Positions 53,061 to 63,648 are shown, counted from the stretch's first letter. The stretch: 64,000 bases of DNA from Chitinophaga sp. HK235 (GCF_018255755.1 NZ_CP073766.1:1488001-1552000), one strand, 5' to 3'. Numbers and translations are program-made. The notes: generated from the sequence alone by a model not told the origin.

Positions 53061-54515
53061 TTATTTCACCAGTGCGGCCAGTGCTTTGATACCCTCTTCC
53101 AGCTCTTCCGGGGCCAGGGAGGCGTAGCCCAGGCGCAGCGCATGGAGCGGCGTATCATCAAAAGCATATCTTTCGGTAGGCATAACGGAAACACCTTTTT
53201 TCAGCAGCCGTTCCGCCAGTTGTTCCGTATTGACTTTGCGGACAAACTTCACCCAGTAGGCCAGCCCACCTTCCGGTTTGCGGAAAGACACCTGCTTATC
53301 AAGATAAGTATGCAGCAACTGGTCCATCCGTTCCCTTCGTTCCCTGTAAATATTAATAGCCCTTTTGGCGTGCCTGTTGATGGCACCTTCTTCCATCAGC
53401 TCCGCTACGGCCTGCTCCATGATAGGATCACCCTGACGGTCTACCAGCCTTCTGAGCTGCGCCAGTGCATGGATAAACGCAGGCGGGCCGGTAACATAAC
53501 CAATCCTTACCGCCGGAGCCACCAGTTTACTCAGTGAGCTGATATAAATAACATTGTCGGCGTTTTCATTGCTGGCCAATGGCAACAGGCTTTTGGCGCT
53601 GAAATGAAACTCATGGTCGTAATCATCTTCTATAATGGCAAAACCATAGCGGTTGGAGAGTGCCAGCAGTTTCAGACGGCGTTCCATCTTCATGCTCACA
53701 GCCGTTGGAAACTGGTGATGCGGCGTTACATACACTGCCTTCAACGGCGTGGTTTTACAGACCTCTTCCAGCGCTTCCACCACCAAACCTTTTTCATCCA
53801 CCGGAATATGGACCATCCGGGCACCGGCCCTTACAAATGTTTGCCAGGCAGGCAGATAACCCGGGGATTCTATGGCCACCGCATCACCGGGCTGCAGGAG
53901 GGTTTGCGCCGTGAGGTACAGCGCCATCTGGCTTCCGCGGGTGATACAGATGTTTTGTGGATCAGTATTCATACCTCTTTTAAAAGAGAGCATGCTGCTG
54001 ACTGCCATCCGCAATCTTTCAATGCCCTGCTCATGTCCGTATCCCAGCATACACCAGCGGGCTTTCTGCTGAAAGATCCGTTTGTAGGCTTTTGCCAGTT
54101 CCTCCATTGGTGCCAGCCTTACATCAGGCCAGCCATCATTAAACACGATCAGGTTAGAAGCCACTGCATGAGCAATAGGCTGCAGTTCTTCATGATCGTT
54201 AAAAACAAAATCATGATGTTTTTGCTGCGCCTTGCCTTTCATGCCGGGCAGTTCATGAGATACGAAGGTGCCGCTTTTATCGGTCGTTGCCAGCCATCCT
54301 TCGGCGATCAGGTCTTCGTAGGCCAGCACCACTGTTTTGCGATTGACCCCAATATCAGCCGCCAGTACACGGGTACCCGGCAAAGGTGCGCCGGGCTTAA
54401 GCCTCCCTTTTTTTATCTCCGTAATAATACCCTCCGCTATCTGCCGGTATACAGACAGCTCATTGTTAAAATCAAGTGACAGTATTGTCTTCCACGGCCT
54501 TAGCATCTGGACCAT
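53061..54515 (-). CDS. MocR/PdxR-family regulator (GntR HTH fused to aminotransferase)
   Basis: 484 residues. An N-terminal GntR winged helix (SVYRQIAEGIITEIKKGRLKPGAPLPGTRVLA) is joined by a linker to a fold-type I aminotransferase domain. PLP lysine context is YISSLSKLVAPAVRIGYV and the domain has IIEDDYDHEFHF. Proteins of this class use PLP or amino-acid-derived signals. It is divergent from the cupin and DHDPS-family genes and is their likely regulator. Confidence 0.9.
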   Translation of the reverse strand: MVQMLRPWKTILSLDFNNELSVYRQIAEGIITEIKKGRLKPGAPLPGTRVLAADIGVNRKTVVLAYEDLIAEGWLATTDKSGTFVSHELPGMKGKAQQKHHDFVFNDHEELQPIAHAVASNLIVFNDGWPDVRLAPMEELAKAYKRIFQQKARWCMLGYGHEQGIERLRMAVSSMLSFKRGMNTDPQNICITRGSQMALYLTAQTLLQPGDAVAIESPGYLPAWQTFVRAGARMVHIPVDEKGLVVEALEEVCKTTPLKAVYVTPHHQFPTAVSMKMERRLKLLALSNRYGFAIIEDDYDHEFHFSAKSLLPLASNENADNVIYISSLSKLVAPAVRIGYVTGPPAFIHALAQLRRLVDRQGDPIMEQAVAELMEEGAINRHAKRAINIYRERRERMDQLLHTYLDKQVSFRKPEGGLAYWVKFVRKVNTEQLAERLLKKGVSVMPTERYAFDDTPLHALRLGYASLAPEELEEGIKALAALVK

Positions 54516-54622
54516 CTATTTAAGTTAAAACTGGATTACCTAGATCATCCAAAATTAAACAAATTTTGTGTCATCAAATCAGCTGATGAACATTATTTTT
54601 TAATCAATTAATTACAGTTATC

Positions 54623-55090
54623 ATGGAAAAGAAAAAACAACATACCGCTTTCTCATCAAAAGATTTTCATCAGACTTTTGCCCGTCCTGTATATGTAAAG
54701 CCGGAGAAGCTGCTGCATAAGAATGTAGAGCAGGCCGGCGTACACGATCAGTTCTCCACTGAACGTAAGCACCCTGTATTTTTCGTAGACCTGCCCACCA
54801 AAAATGTGAGCATGACCATCGGCGGTTTGCTGCCGGGCCAGTTGACCAACAGACACCGTCATACCTACGAAACCGTATTGTATGTGATTGAAGGAAAAGG
54901 TTATACTGAAGTGGAAGATGAAAAAGTAGAATGGCAGGCCGGCGACGCCGTATACATCCCCAGCTGGGCCTGGCACCGTCACCAGAACTTAAGCGACAGC
55001 GAACCCGCCAAATACATTGCCTGCGAAAACGCGCCACAGCTGCAGAACCTGGGCGTAGCCCTCAGAGAAGAAGAAGGCAGAGACCTGTAG
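54623..55090 (+). CDS. Cupin-domain protein
   Basis: 155 residues. A single double-stranded beta-helix with the metal-ligand motif HRHTYETVLYVIEGKGYTEVED and DAVYIPSWAWHRHQN (cupin boxes 1 and 2). Small cupins of this kind are isomerases, dioxygenases or regulators. It is the first gene of a two-gene operon with the DHDPS-family gene and divergent from the MocR regulator. Confidence 0.85.
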   Translation: MEKKKQHTAFSSKDFHQTFARPVYVKPEKLLHKNVEQAGVHDQFSTERKHPVFFVDLPTKNVSMTIGGLLPGQLTNRHRHTYETVLYVIEGKGYTEVEDEKVEWQAGDAVYIPSWAWHRHQNLSDSEPAKYIACENAPQLQNLGVALREEEGRDL

Positions 55091-55180
55091 ACAATTACGA
55101 ATTAAAAATTACGAATGAGGAGCAGGGAGGAATCCTCAAAACAACCTCCCTGCACTCATCTTCAAAAAATCACAACAAAC

Positions 55181-56071
55181 ATGAATAACAACAATACTTT
55201 CAGCGGCATCATCGCCTATCCCATCACACCATTTGACAAACAGGAACGGGTAGATATTCCGCTATTTAAAAAACTGCTGGAACGCCTGATACAATCCGGC
55301 TCGCACGGCATTGCCCCACTGGGAAGTACCGGCGTACTACCTTACCTCAGCGATGAAGAAAAGGAAGCCGTGCTGGAAGCAGCCATACACCAAGTAAAAG
55401 GCCGGGTACCTGTACTCGCAGGTGTCTCGAACCTCACCACCGAACGCACCATCTACCATGCAAAATTTGCAGAAAAAGCAGGTGCCGATGCAGTAATGAT
55501 CATCCCGATGAGCTACTGGAAACTGACCGACGACGAGGTCTTCCGGCACTATGAAAAAACAGCTGCCAGTATATCCATTCCCGTTATGGCATACAACAAT
55601 CCCGCCACCGGTGGTATAGACATGTCTCCTGCCCTGCTCAAACGTTTGTTGAAAATACCCAACGTAACCATGATCAAAGAGAGCACCGGTGATGTACAAC
55701 GTATGCACTACCTGCGTCGTGAACTGGGAGAAGAGGTAGCGTTTTACAATGGCTCCAATCCCCTCGCCCTGGCCGCTTTCGCCGCAGGTGCCAGAGGATG
55801 GTGCACCGCCGCCCCTAACCTCATCCCCGATCTTAACCATCAGTTGTACGAAGCTGTTTGCAGCAACAACCTCCCCCAAGCCAGCACTGTCTTCTATCAG
55901 CAGTTTGAACTGCTCCGCTTTATCGTAGCCAAAGGACTCCCCAAAGCCATACAGGCCGGCCTGAAAATACAGGGCATCGAATCCGGATACCTCAGAAGCC
56001 CGCTACAGGAGCTTACTCCGCAAGAATACGCTGAACTGGAAAATATATTATCCCATGGTTCCCAGGGCTGA
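55181..56071 (+). CDS. DHDPS/NAL-family aldolase-like protein
   Basis: 296 residues from MNNNNTFSG. TIM barrel of the dihydrodipicolinate synthase / N-acetylneuraminate lyase superfamily: GSTGVLPYLSDEE, Tyr138 in MAYNNPATG and Schiff-base Lys166 in MIKESTGD. The genomic dapA would normally be elsewhere, so with the cupin and MocR neighbours this is more likely a catabolic aldolase, e.g. for a keto acid derived from an amino acid or sugar acid. The exact substrate is unknown. Confidence 0.85.
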   Translation: MNNNNTFSGIIAYPITPFDKQERVDIPLFKKLLERLIQSGSHGIAPLGSTGVLPYLSDEEKEAVLEAAIHQVKGRVPVLAGVSNLTTERTIYHAKFAEKAGADAVMIIPMSYWKLTDDEVFRHYEKTAASISIPVMAYNNPATGGIDMSPALLKRLLKIPNVTMIKESTGDVQRMHYLRRELGEEVAFYNGSNPLALAAFAAGARGWCTAAPNLIPDLNHQLYEAVCSNNLPQASTVFYQQFELLRFIVAKGLPKAIQAGLKIQGIESGYLRSPLQELTPQEYAELENILSHGSQG

Positions 56072-56233
56072 AGCCCTGGGCTATGATAGAAGCCCAGGGA
56101 ATACCAAAATCCCAGGGCTTCATTCCAGCCATCAACGCTATTGTAGCCTAGGGGTTAACAAAAAATACAGACTGAAAGAATAACCCGCAGCCTTTGTTTT
56201 AATCTATTATAGCCCAGGGCTTCAGCCCTGGGC
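56061..56233. repeat. REP-like palindromic repeats
   Basis: Copies of CCCAGGGCTKMAGCCCTGGG-type palindromes at 56061-56080 and 56212-56233 plus half-sites near 56092 and 56111. They lie between the aldolase gene and the sigma-factor gene and look like dispersed extragenic palindromes. Confidence 0.7.
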
Positions 56234-56288
56234 CCATCGTTTATTTGGTTATTTGATTATTTTTAGCTTCCTTGGCATATAAGACCAT

Positions 56289-56858
56289 ATGCAAGATCAG
56301 GCTGATATAGAACTGTTACACCGACTCCGGGAAGGAGATGAAAATGCTTTCACTACTATCTACAAGCGTTACTGGAAACTGTTGTTTACAGTGGCGGCCA
56401 ATAAACTGGACAGTCTTGCTGAAGCAGAGGAGCTGGTACAGGATATTTTTTCTGACCTCTGGGACCGGCGTAATACACTGGAGCTGACAGGACAGCTGTC
56501 TTCCTATCTGGCTGTGGCTACGAAATACCGGGTCATTAATTTACAGGCGAAGAAAAAAAGAGCCCGGGCTTATTCTTCCTATGCGCGCGGGACCATGTCT
56601 CCGGAAGATCACTCCACCGAGCAGTGGTTGAGTTTTGAAGACCTGAAGGACCAGTTATCCGGACTGGTGGCTGCTCTCCCCGAACGATGCCGTATCACCT
56701 ACCAGCTTAGCCGCGAGATGGGCCTTTCCCATAAAGAGATCGCGCAACAGATGAATATTTCTGAAAAAGCCGTGGAGCATAACCTTGCCAGAGCGGTAAA
56801 AACGCTGAAGACTGGCCTGAAACACTTTTCTGCCTTGCTTTTCAGCATTTTCCCCTGA
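56289..56858 (+). CDS. ECF RNA polymerase sigma factor
   Basis: 189 residues. Region 2 (LRGDENAFTTIYKRYWKLLF, then AEELVQDIFSDLW) and region 4 (LPERCRITYQLSREMGLSHKEIAQQM) are clear. It is followed by a FecR gene, then an STN-SusC receptor, SusD and DUF3823 genes: the usual receptor-to-FecR-to-sigma signalling chain of Bacteroidetes polysaccharide uptake loci. Confidence 0.92.
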   Translation: MQDQADIELLHRLREGDENAFTTIYKRYWKLLFTVAANKLDSLAEAEELVQDIFSDLWDRRNTLELTGQLSSYLAVATKYRVINLQAKKKRARAYSSYARGTMSPEDHSTEQWLSFEDLKDQLSGLVAALPERCRITYQLSREMGLSHKEIAQQMNISEKAVEHNLARAVKTLKTGLKHFSALLFSIFP

Positions 56859-56976
56859 TACAATTTTATCTATTATTAATTTTTATTTTTGATTTAAGGA
56901 TAATTTTTAATTTTTTTTAGAAATATATGGGGATTTGTTCTTTTCGATTGACTTAATATAAAAGAACCACTTTTGT

Positions 56977-58143
56977 ATGGGCCAGGAAAACGAACAACAC
57001 CGGTACGAAGTGCTGGCTGAAAAATGGCTGAAAGGCACTATCACGCCGGAAGAAGCAAAAGAGTATGCCGATTGGTATAATGCCAGTCAGGATGATGAGG
57101 TAATGATACCCGTTTCTTTTGCAGCAGGGGAAGCTGTGCATGAAGAAAGAATATTACGCAAAATAGAAGAGAAAACCGGCCTTCAGGGCAGAGAAATAAC
57201 GTCAACGCCCATACGCCGGCGCCAATGGTGGAAAGCTGCAGCAGTAATAGCCGCCATTATTACTGCCGGCTACACCTGGCATCACTGGTCTGCCGTACCT
57301 CCTCAAAACCGGCTACAGGCCTCAACTCCGGATATATTACCCGGATCAGATAAAGCCGTACTCACCCTGAGCAACGGCCGGCAGATCCTGCTCGACAGCG
57401 CGGGCAACGGAGCACTCGCACAACAAGGGAATGTAAACATCATCAAAAAGGATGATGGCAGTATCCTTTACGTGAACGCCCCTACGAACAACGCTACCGA
57501 CACCTTATACAATATCCTCAATGTTCCCAGAGGCGGCCAGTACAAGCTGACCCTCCCCGATGGATCACGGGTATGGCTCAACGCAGCCAGCACACTACGT
57601 TACCCTGTGGCCTTCAGCGGCAGGGAGAGAATGGTAGAACTCAGCGGTGAAGGTTACTTTGAAGTAGCTGCTAATGCAACAAGGCCCTTCCGGGTGAAAG
57701 TCCGGGATATGCAGGTTGCCGTACTGGGTACCAGTTTCAATGTGATGGCCTACCCCGACGAACCCGGCATGCATACTACCCTCCTGTCCGGAGCTGTAAA
57801 AGTTAAACAGGGCAATACCGAAAAACAGCTCACTCCCGGCCAGCAGGCTGTGGTAGATAATGTCAGCGGCAGCATCTCCGTTGAAGCTGCAGCCACCGAA
57901 CTCGCCACCGCCTGGAAAGACGGCCTGTTTCGTTTTTCAGGCAACAACATCCCGATGGTACTACGCCAGGTAGGACGCTGGTACAACATCGACATCGTTT
58001 ATCAGGGAGCTATTCCCAAAGGCCATATAACGGGTAAGGTGCCACGAAATATGAAACTGTCCGGTGTCATCCGCATCCTGGAGCTCAGCGGTGTGCATTG
58101 CCGGCAGGAAACAGGCAGGCTCCTTGTATTTCCCTCATCATAA
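56977..58143 (+). CDS. FecR-family anti-sigma factor
   Basis: 388 residues. A short cytoplasmic N-terminal domain (1-~80) is followed by one membrane helix (~84-104) and a periplasmic FecR domain (NVPRGGQYKLTLPDGSRVWLNAASTLRYP, then FEVAANATRPFRVKVRDMQVAVLGTSFNVMAY) and a C-terminal secretin/STN-contacting segment. It transmits binding by the SusC STN domain to the sigma factor. A CACTTTTG box ends one base before the ATG, which might make the mRNA leaderless or mark another start. Confidence 0.9.
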   Translation: MGQENEQHRYEVLAEKWLKGTITPEEAKEYADWYNASQDDEVMIPVSFAAGEAVHEERILRKIEEKTGLQGREITSTPIRRRQWWKAAAVIAAIITAGYTWHHWSAVPPQNRLQASTPDILPGSDKAVLTLSNGRQILLDSAGNGALAQQGNVNIIKKDDGSILYVNAPTNNATDTLYNILNVPRGGQYKLTLPDGSRVWLNAASTLRYPVAFSGRERMVELSGEGYFEVAANATRPFRVKVRDMQVAVLGTSFNVMAYPDEPGMHTTLLSGAVKVKQGNTEKQLTPGQQAVVDNVSGSISVEAAATELATAWKDGLFRFSGNNIPMVLRQVGRWYNIDIVYQGAIPKGHITGKVPRNMKLSGVIRILELSGVHCRQETGRLLVFPSS

Positions 58144-58264
58144 ATTCCACCGTCACATTTTATTCACCTTAAAAACAACAGTATGACCATTCAGTATTAA
58201 CCAAAATCAGTTTACGTTATGAAAAAACGCGCGACAGACCGCGCTGCGGCCACCCAATAAAAAA

Positions 58265-58290
58265 CCAGGAGCGCTTGGACCCGCCCCTGG
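58265..58290. promoter_or_regulatory. Hairpin in susC leader
   Basis: CCAGGAGCG pairs with CGCCCCTGG (one G-T mismatch position) in the 220-base leader of the SusC-like gene. Possible attenuation or mRNA processing. Confidence 0.4.
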
Positions 58291-58363
58291 CCGAATGTCC
58301 GGGTTGCCGTAAAACAATATCCGACTAAGATTATTGATCTCTAAACCCAAACACTGCAAATCT

Positions 58364-61300
58364 ATGCAATTGGATTGTTATGCCGAAACCGTGCCTGCAC
58401 CACGGTTCTTATTCACCATTCGCCGTAACAGGCGGCAGGCAATAACGCACAAAGGTTATTGCCTCAGCAATAAAGTTATCAGGGTCATGAAACTAATCAC
58501 CATACTGCTGACCGTCTTCTGTATCAACGTTTCAGCAGGGGTATTTGCCCAGCATATCACCGTGTCAGTGAAAAACAAATCGCTCGAAAGCGTATTTGCC
58601 ATGATTGAACAACAGAGCCACTACACCTTCGTATACCGCGATGAATGGCTCGCCGGCACCAAACCGGTCAACCTCAGCATCTCCGGCGGCTCCATCGATC
58701 AGGTCATGAAAGCAGCCCTGCAACAACAGCCACTGGCCTACGAAATCATCGATAACACCGTGATCGTAACCCGCAAGGCATCCAACAGCAGCCATGCCCC
58801 GGCACAGGTACTGACCGGCATCAGCGGAAGAGTCACCGATGAAAAAGGCAACCCGCTGGCTTATGTCAACATCGGCATCAAAGGCACCCAAAAAGGCACA
58901 CACACCGATGACCAGGGCAGCTTCAAACTGGATGTCCGTGAAACCGATGTACTGGTGTTCTCCCTCGTAGGATACACACCGCGGGAGATCGCTGTAGGAC
59001 AGCAGACCGTTATCAATATCTCCCTCGTGCCCGCCATCAGTGACCTGAACCAGATAGTGGTAGTAGGTTACGGCACCCAGAAAAAAGTCAACATCACTGG
59101 TTCTGTAGCCTCCATAAAAGGTCAGGAGATCGCCAAATCACCAGTCACCAATATCAGCAACTCCCTCGCCGGCAGACTGCCTGGCATCCGCGCCGTCCAG
59201 AACAGCGGCGAACCTGGCAAAGATGGCGCCCGTATCGATATCAGAGGATTCGGGGCTGCACTGGTCATTGTAGATGGTGTACCCTCCACCTTCGAACAGC
59301 TGGACCCTTCTGAGATAGAAAGCATCTCTATCCTGAAAGATGCGGCTGCCGCTGTATACGGTATCAAAGCCGCCAACGGCGTAGTGCTCGTAACTACTAA
59401 AAGAGGTAGCCTGTCCAGACCTAAAATCACCTACAGCACCTATGCAGGCCTGCAAAGCAATACCCGCTATCCCCGTTATGTGAACGCCGCTGAATTTGCA
59501 GAACTGACAGACGAATCGCAGGTGAACCAGGGCCTGGCACCGGTATATGGTGCCGACAAAGTACAGCAATACCGCGAAGGCAAGCCCGGCTTTGAAAGCA
59601 CTGACTGGTACAAGGCTGCCATCCGTAAAAACACACCACAACAATACCACAACCTCAATGTCAACGGTGGCACGGAAGCTACCCGCTACTTCTTCTCCCT
59701 CGGTTATCTCAACCAGGAAGGCATGTGGAAAAGCGGCGATACCCGTTTCAACCGCTACAACTTCCGCAGTAACATCAGCACCAAAATCAGCAAACGCCTC
59801 ACCGCAGAGCTGAACCTGGGCGGACGCCTCGAAAACCGCCACTATCCGGCCGCCGAAGCCGTTACGCTGATGGACCAGGTACAACGCGCCTACCCTACCT
59901 ACCCGCTGTATGCCAACAATAACCCCGACTACTACGCAGTGACCAACTTCAGCCAGAACGTACTGGCCTCTATGAACAGTGACTATTCAGGATATTCCGC
60001 TCAGAAATTCCGCTACCTCAGCGGCATTGCAGCCCTTACCTACGACATACCGTTTGTGGACGGACTGAGCGCCAAAGCACTCTACTCCTATCAATCAGGT
60101 ACAGCCAATAATAAAAAGTGGGTAAAACAGTTTAACCTGTATAACTATAACGCCGCTACGAAAAAATATGAGCCGGGTTATGTAGGCAATTCTCCTTCCA
60201 ATCTGTCACAGGACCAGCAACAGGAAGATAACAGCCTGCTGCAGCTGTCGCTCAACTATACCAGGACCATAGCCCGTGATCATCACCTCAAAGGCCTGCT
60301 GTTGTTTGAACAGAACCAGACGACCAAAAGTGAATTCAGTGCTTATCGGGAGTTTGCGCTTGACGCCCTGGACCAGCTGTTTGCAGGTGCCAGCACCAAC
60401 CAAACCAACAACGGTAAAGCCAGCGAAGCCGCTTACATGGGCTATGTAGGCAGGGTCAACTATGACTACAAAGACCGCTATCTGCTGGAACTGGGCTTCC
60501 GCTACGACGGTTCCTACAAACTGGCACCTGAGCACAGATGGGGTTTCTTCCCTACTGTATCTGCCGGCTGGAGACTGAGCGATGAAGCCTTTTTCCGGAA
60601 TATAGCCCGCACCGTCAACAACCTCAAAATCAGAGGTTCCTGGGGCCAGATGGGTGATGACGGTACCACGCCGCCTTTCCAGTATCTCACGGGTTACAAA
60701 TATCCCAGCGGTGGTTATATCTTCGGTAAAAATATCGTGAGTGGCCTCAACCCATCCGGTATACCCAATCCGATGATCACCTGGTTTAACGCTACCACAG
60801 CCAATATCGGCTTTGAAGCCGGCTTCCTGCAAAATATGTTCACCATTGAGCTGGACTATTTCTCCCGTAAAAGGACCGGCCTGTTCGCCCAAAGGTCTCT
60901 CTCCCTGCCTGGCACTTACGGCGCCACCTTACCGGAAGAGAACCTTAACAGCGACCGTACACAGGGCTTTGAACTGGTGCTGGGCTACAACAAAAAAATC
61001 GGTGACATCGTACTCAATGTATCTCCCAACATCACCTGGACCCGCACCAAAAATATATATGTAGAACGCGCCAGCTCCACCAACGCTTTGTCCAACTGGA
61101 GAGACAACACCTCCGACAGATGGACCAACATGATCTGGGGATATAAGGCCGCCGGCCAATTCCAGAGTCAGGAAGAAATTGCCGGTTGGGCTATCCAGGA
61201 CAGAAAGGGCAACACCACGATCAAACCAGGCGATATCAAATACGAAGACCTAAACGGCGACGGCATCATCGACGGCAACGACCGCACTGTCATCGGAAGA

Positions 61301-61825
61301 GGCAACAACCCTGAATTATACTACGGCCTCAATCTTTCCGCCTCCTGGAAAGGATTCAGTCTTACCATGCTGTTTCAGGGCGCAGCCAACTACAGCGTAC
61401 TTATAGACGGCGCCATGAGAGATCCGTTCAGCAACGGCAGCAATGCCTATGCCTTCTTCACCGACCGCTGGCATCGTAAAGACATCTACGATCCGCAAAG
61501 CGAATGGGTGCCAGGCAAATATCCTTCCACCATCGCCAATGGCCTCGACAATAACAAAGGCGTGTCTTCCTTCTGGCTGAAAGATGCCTCCTATCTCCGT
61601 CTGAAAACACTGGAATTCGGCTACACGCTGCCTAAATCCATCCTCAGCGGCGTAGGCATAGAACAGCTGCGCTTCTATTTCTCCGGCCAAAACCTGTTCA
61701 CCTTCGACAACCTGAAATTCATAGATCCGGAAATGCCGACCAACGACGGCACCAACGCTGCAGGCAATGGTAAATACTATCCGCAGCAAAGAGTGCTGAC
61801 ACTGGGCCTCAATCTGCAATTCTGA
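58364..61825 (+). CDS. SusC-like TonB-dependent receptor with STN signalling domain
   Basis: 1153 residues from MQLDCYAET, or 1112 from an internal Met (58487, MKLITILLTVFC), which starts the recognisable signal peptide. An STN domain (about residues 75-135) follows the signal peptide and signals to FecR. A CarboxypepD_reg-like domain (~150-230), plug (VVVGYGTQKKVNITGSVASI, DIRGFGAALVIVDG) and a 22-strand barrel follow. It imports oligomers with the SusD lipoprotein encoded 29 bases downstream. The long, basic N-terminal extension before the signal peptide is common in Chitinophaga SusC annotation and its reality is uncertain. Confidence 0.9.
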   Translation: MQLDCYAETVPAPRFLFTIRRNRRQAITHKGYCLSNKVIRVMKLITILLTVFCINVSAGVFAQHITVSVKNKSLESVFAMIEQQSHYTFVYRDEWLAGTKPVNLSISGGSIDQVMKAALQQQPLAYEIIDNTVIVTRKASNSSHAPAQVLTGISGRVTDEKGNPLAYVNIGIKGTQKGTHTDDQGSFKLDVRETDVLVFSLVGYTPREIAVGQQTVINISLVPAISDLNQIVVVGYGTQKKVNITGSVASIKGQEIAKSPVTNISNSLAGRLPGIRAVQNSGEPGKDGARIDIRGFGAALVIVDGVPSTFEQLDPSEIESISILKDAAAAVYGIKAANGVVLVTTKRGSLSRPKITYSTYAGLQSNTRYPRYVNAAEFAELTDESQVNQGLAPVYGADKVQQYREGKPGFESTDWYKAAIRKNTPQQYHNLNVNGGTEATRYFFSLGYLNQEGMWKSGDTRFNRYNFRSNISTKISKRLTAELNLGGRLENRHYPAAEAVTLMDQVQRAYPTYPLYANNNPDYYAVTNFSQNVLASMNSDYSGYSAQKFRYLSGIAALTYDIPFVDGLSAKALYSYQSGTANNKKWVKQFNLYNYNAATKKYEPGYVGNSPSNLSQDQQQEDNSLLQLSLNYTRTIARDHHLKGLLLFEQNQTTKSEFSAYREFALDALDQLFAGASTNQTNNGKASEAAYMGYVGRVNYDYKDRYLLELGFRYDGSYKLAPEHRWGFFPTVSAGWRLSDEAFFRNIARTVNNLKIRGSWGQMGDDGTTPPFQYLTGYKYPSGGYIFGKNIVSGLNPSGIPNPMITWFNATTANIGFEAGFLQNMFTIELDYFSRKRTGLFAQRSLSLPGTYGATLPEENLNSDRTQGFELVLGYNKKIGDIVLNVSPNITWTRTKNIYVERASSTNALSNWRDNTSDRWTNMIWGYKAAGQFQSQEEIAGWAIQDRKGNTTIKPGDIKYEDLNGDGIIDGNDRTVIGRGNNPELYYGLNLSASWKGFSLTMLFQGAANYSVLIDGAMRDPFSNGSNAYAFFTDRWHRKDIYDPQSEWVPGKYPSTIANGLDNNKGVSSFWLKDASYLRLKTLEFGYTLPKSILSGVGIEQLRFYFSGQNLFTFDNLKFIDPEMPTNDGTNAAGNGKYYPQQRVLTLGLNLQF

Positions 61826-61854
61826 TCATCTATTGATTCATTCAACTTAACATC

Positions 61855-63648
61855 ATGAGAAAAGTATATAAACATATATCCTTTGCGCTGCTGCTGACGC
61901 TATCAGCTTCCTGCAACAAAGACTTCCTGGAAAGAAAAGCGCAGGACATCATCTCCGATGATGCGGCCTATGGCTCACTTTCCGGTATCCAGGCGCTTAC
62001 TGCAGCCTTGTATAACAACATGCAGACCGAAGCCTTCGATTATACCGTAGAAGGTAATCAGGCCGCTTTCCCCAGCCAGGCCAGTGACGAAGCCGTACGA
62101 TCCTACAGCTGGGGTGCCACACTGGACCCTATTCTGGGTGATGAGATGTTTGGCTGGTGGAAATATGACTATGTAAGAAATGTCAATGACTTCATTGAAA
62201 AAATACCTGAAGCCAAAAGTATCAGTGAGGAACAGAAAGCCCGCTTCCTCGCAGAAGCCCGGTTTGTAAGGGCTTTTTACTACTTCTCTCTGGTGAAACG
62301 TTATGGCGGTATACCACTGATCACCAAAGTGCAGAAATTCAGCGGTAATCTGGACGAGCTGAAAGTGCCGCGCAACAAGGAACAGGAAGTATACGACTTC
62401 ATTGCGTCTGAACTGGATGCAGTTGTAGACCAGTTGCCCGAGTCCTATAATACAGAAGAGCGTTACCGGGCCACCCGCTATGCCGCACTGGCCCTGAAAA
62501 GCAGAGCCATGCTGTATGCCGCTTCCATTGCTAAATACGGGACCGTTCAGCTGGGCGGTGCTGTAGGCATAGCAGCTAACGCTGACGGCTATTGGCAGAA
62601 AGCCTACGATGCAGCCCAGAAAATCATCAGCAGTGGTAAGTTTCAGCTGTTCAACGGCTACAGCGACAAAACCACCAACTTTCAGCAGCTGTTTTTAACC
62701 GGCGCCGACCTCGATAAAAACAAGGAAGTCATCTTTGTAAAAACCTATCAGTCGCCCGACCTGGCCCATGGCTTTGATTTCTACAATGCGCCGCAGAGCT
62801 TCAAAATAGACTATGGCTGTGCTACCAACCCAACCCTCGAACTGGTGGAATCCTTTGAATATACAGATGGCACACCGGGCAAACTGCGCATACAGGATGA
62901 TGGCGGTAACCCCATCATATACAACAGTCCGGCAGACCTCTTCAAAGACAAAGATCCCCGTTTCCTCGCCAGTATCCTGTATCCATCTGCTCCCTGGCAG
63001 GGCGGTGTTGTAGAGCTGAGAAGAGGGGTAATTGACAACGGCATCCAATACACCGCTGCCAACCTCACAGATACCTATGGCAGCGGAGCCAACAGCATTC
63101 CGCGGGTAGGCAAGGACGGGCCACTGCTGAGCGGAGATCCCACCAAAACAGGATTCTACCTCAAAAAATACATGGACCCTGTCAACAGGCTGGCCGACAA
63201 CCGTTCCAGCACGCCCTGGATCGTATTCCGTTATGCGGAAGTATTGCTTAACTACGCAGAAGCCGCCATCGAACTGGGTAAAACAGCCGACGCGCTCACC
63301 GCTATCAATCAGGTACGCGACCGTGCCGGTATCAAAACGCTGGGGGCTGTCACCCGTGATCAGGTAAGACATGAGCGCCAGGTGGAACTGGCCTTCGAGA
63401 ACCACAGATGGTGGGACATTTGCCGCTGGCGTATAGCCACCGACGTATTGAACAACACTCAGTTCCATGCGCTCTACCCCTGGCTGATGTGGGAAAACGG
63501 GAAAGCACCGGCACAGATGAAATACACTTTCGGGATAGTGCCTGCGCCTAAAAACACCCGCACCTTCCTCTCCAGAATGTATTATCAGCGTATACCCGCC
63601 GGCGAGATCGACAAAAACAGTAATCTGGTACAAAACCCGGGCTTCTAA
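61855..63648 (+). CDS. SusD/RagB-like surface glycan-binding lipoprotein
   Basis: 597 residues. Lipoprotein signal ending LSASC (Cys20), then the SusD TPR-type scaffold (FLAEARFVRAFYYFSLVKRYGGIPL, about residues 135-160). It ends with the conserved RYAEVLLNYAEAAIELG and RRWDICRWR-type segments. It captures ligand outside the cell for the SusC partner. Confidence 0.92.
   Translation: MRKVYKHISFALLLTLSASCNKDFLERKAQDIISDDAAYGSLSGIQALTAALYNNMQTEAFDYTVEGNQAAFPSQASDEAVRSYSWGATLDPILGDEMFGWWKYDYVRNVNDFIEKIPEAKSISEEQKARFLAEARFVRAFYYFSLVKRYGGIPLITKVQKFSGNLDELKVPRNKEQEVYDFIASELDAVVDQLPESYNTEERYRATRYAALALKSRAMLYAASIAKYGTVQLGGAVGIAANADGYWQKAYDAAQKIISSGKFQLFNGYSDKTTNFQQLFLTGADLDKNKEVIFVKTYQSPDLAHGFDFYNAPQSFKIDYGCATNPTLELVESFEYTDGTPGKLRIQDDGGNPIIYNSPADLFKDKDPRFLASILYPSAPWQGGVVELRRGVIDNGIQYTAANLTDTYGSGANSIPRVGKDGPLLSGDPTKTGFYLKKYMDPVNRLADNRSSTPWIVFRYAEVLLNYAEAAIELGKTADALTAINQVRDRAGIKTLGAVTRDQVRHERQVELAFENHRWWDICRWRIATDVLNNTQFHALYPWLMWENGKAPAQMKYTFGIVPAPKNTRTFLSRMYYQRIPAGEIDKNSNLVQNPGF

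Noticed and set aside
62695..63633. 312-codon antisense frame in the susD-like gene
   Set aside because: Shadow frame opposite a clear SusD gene; no start or domain support.
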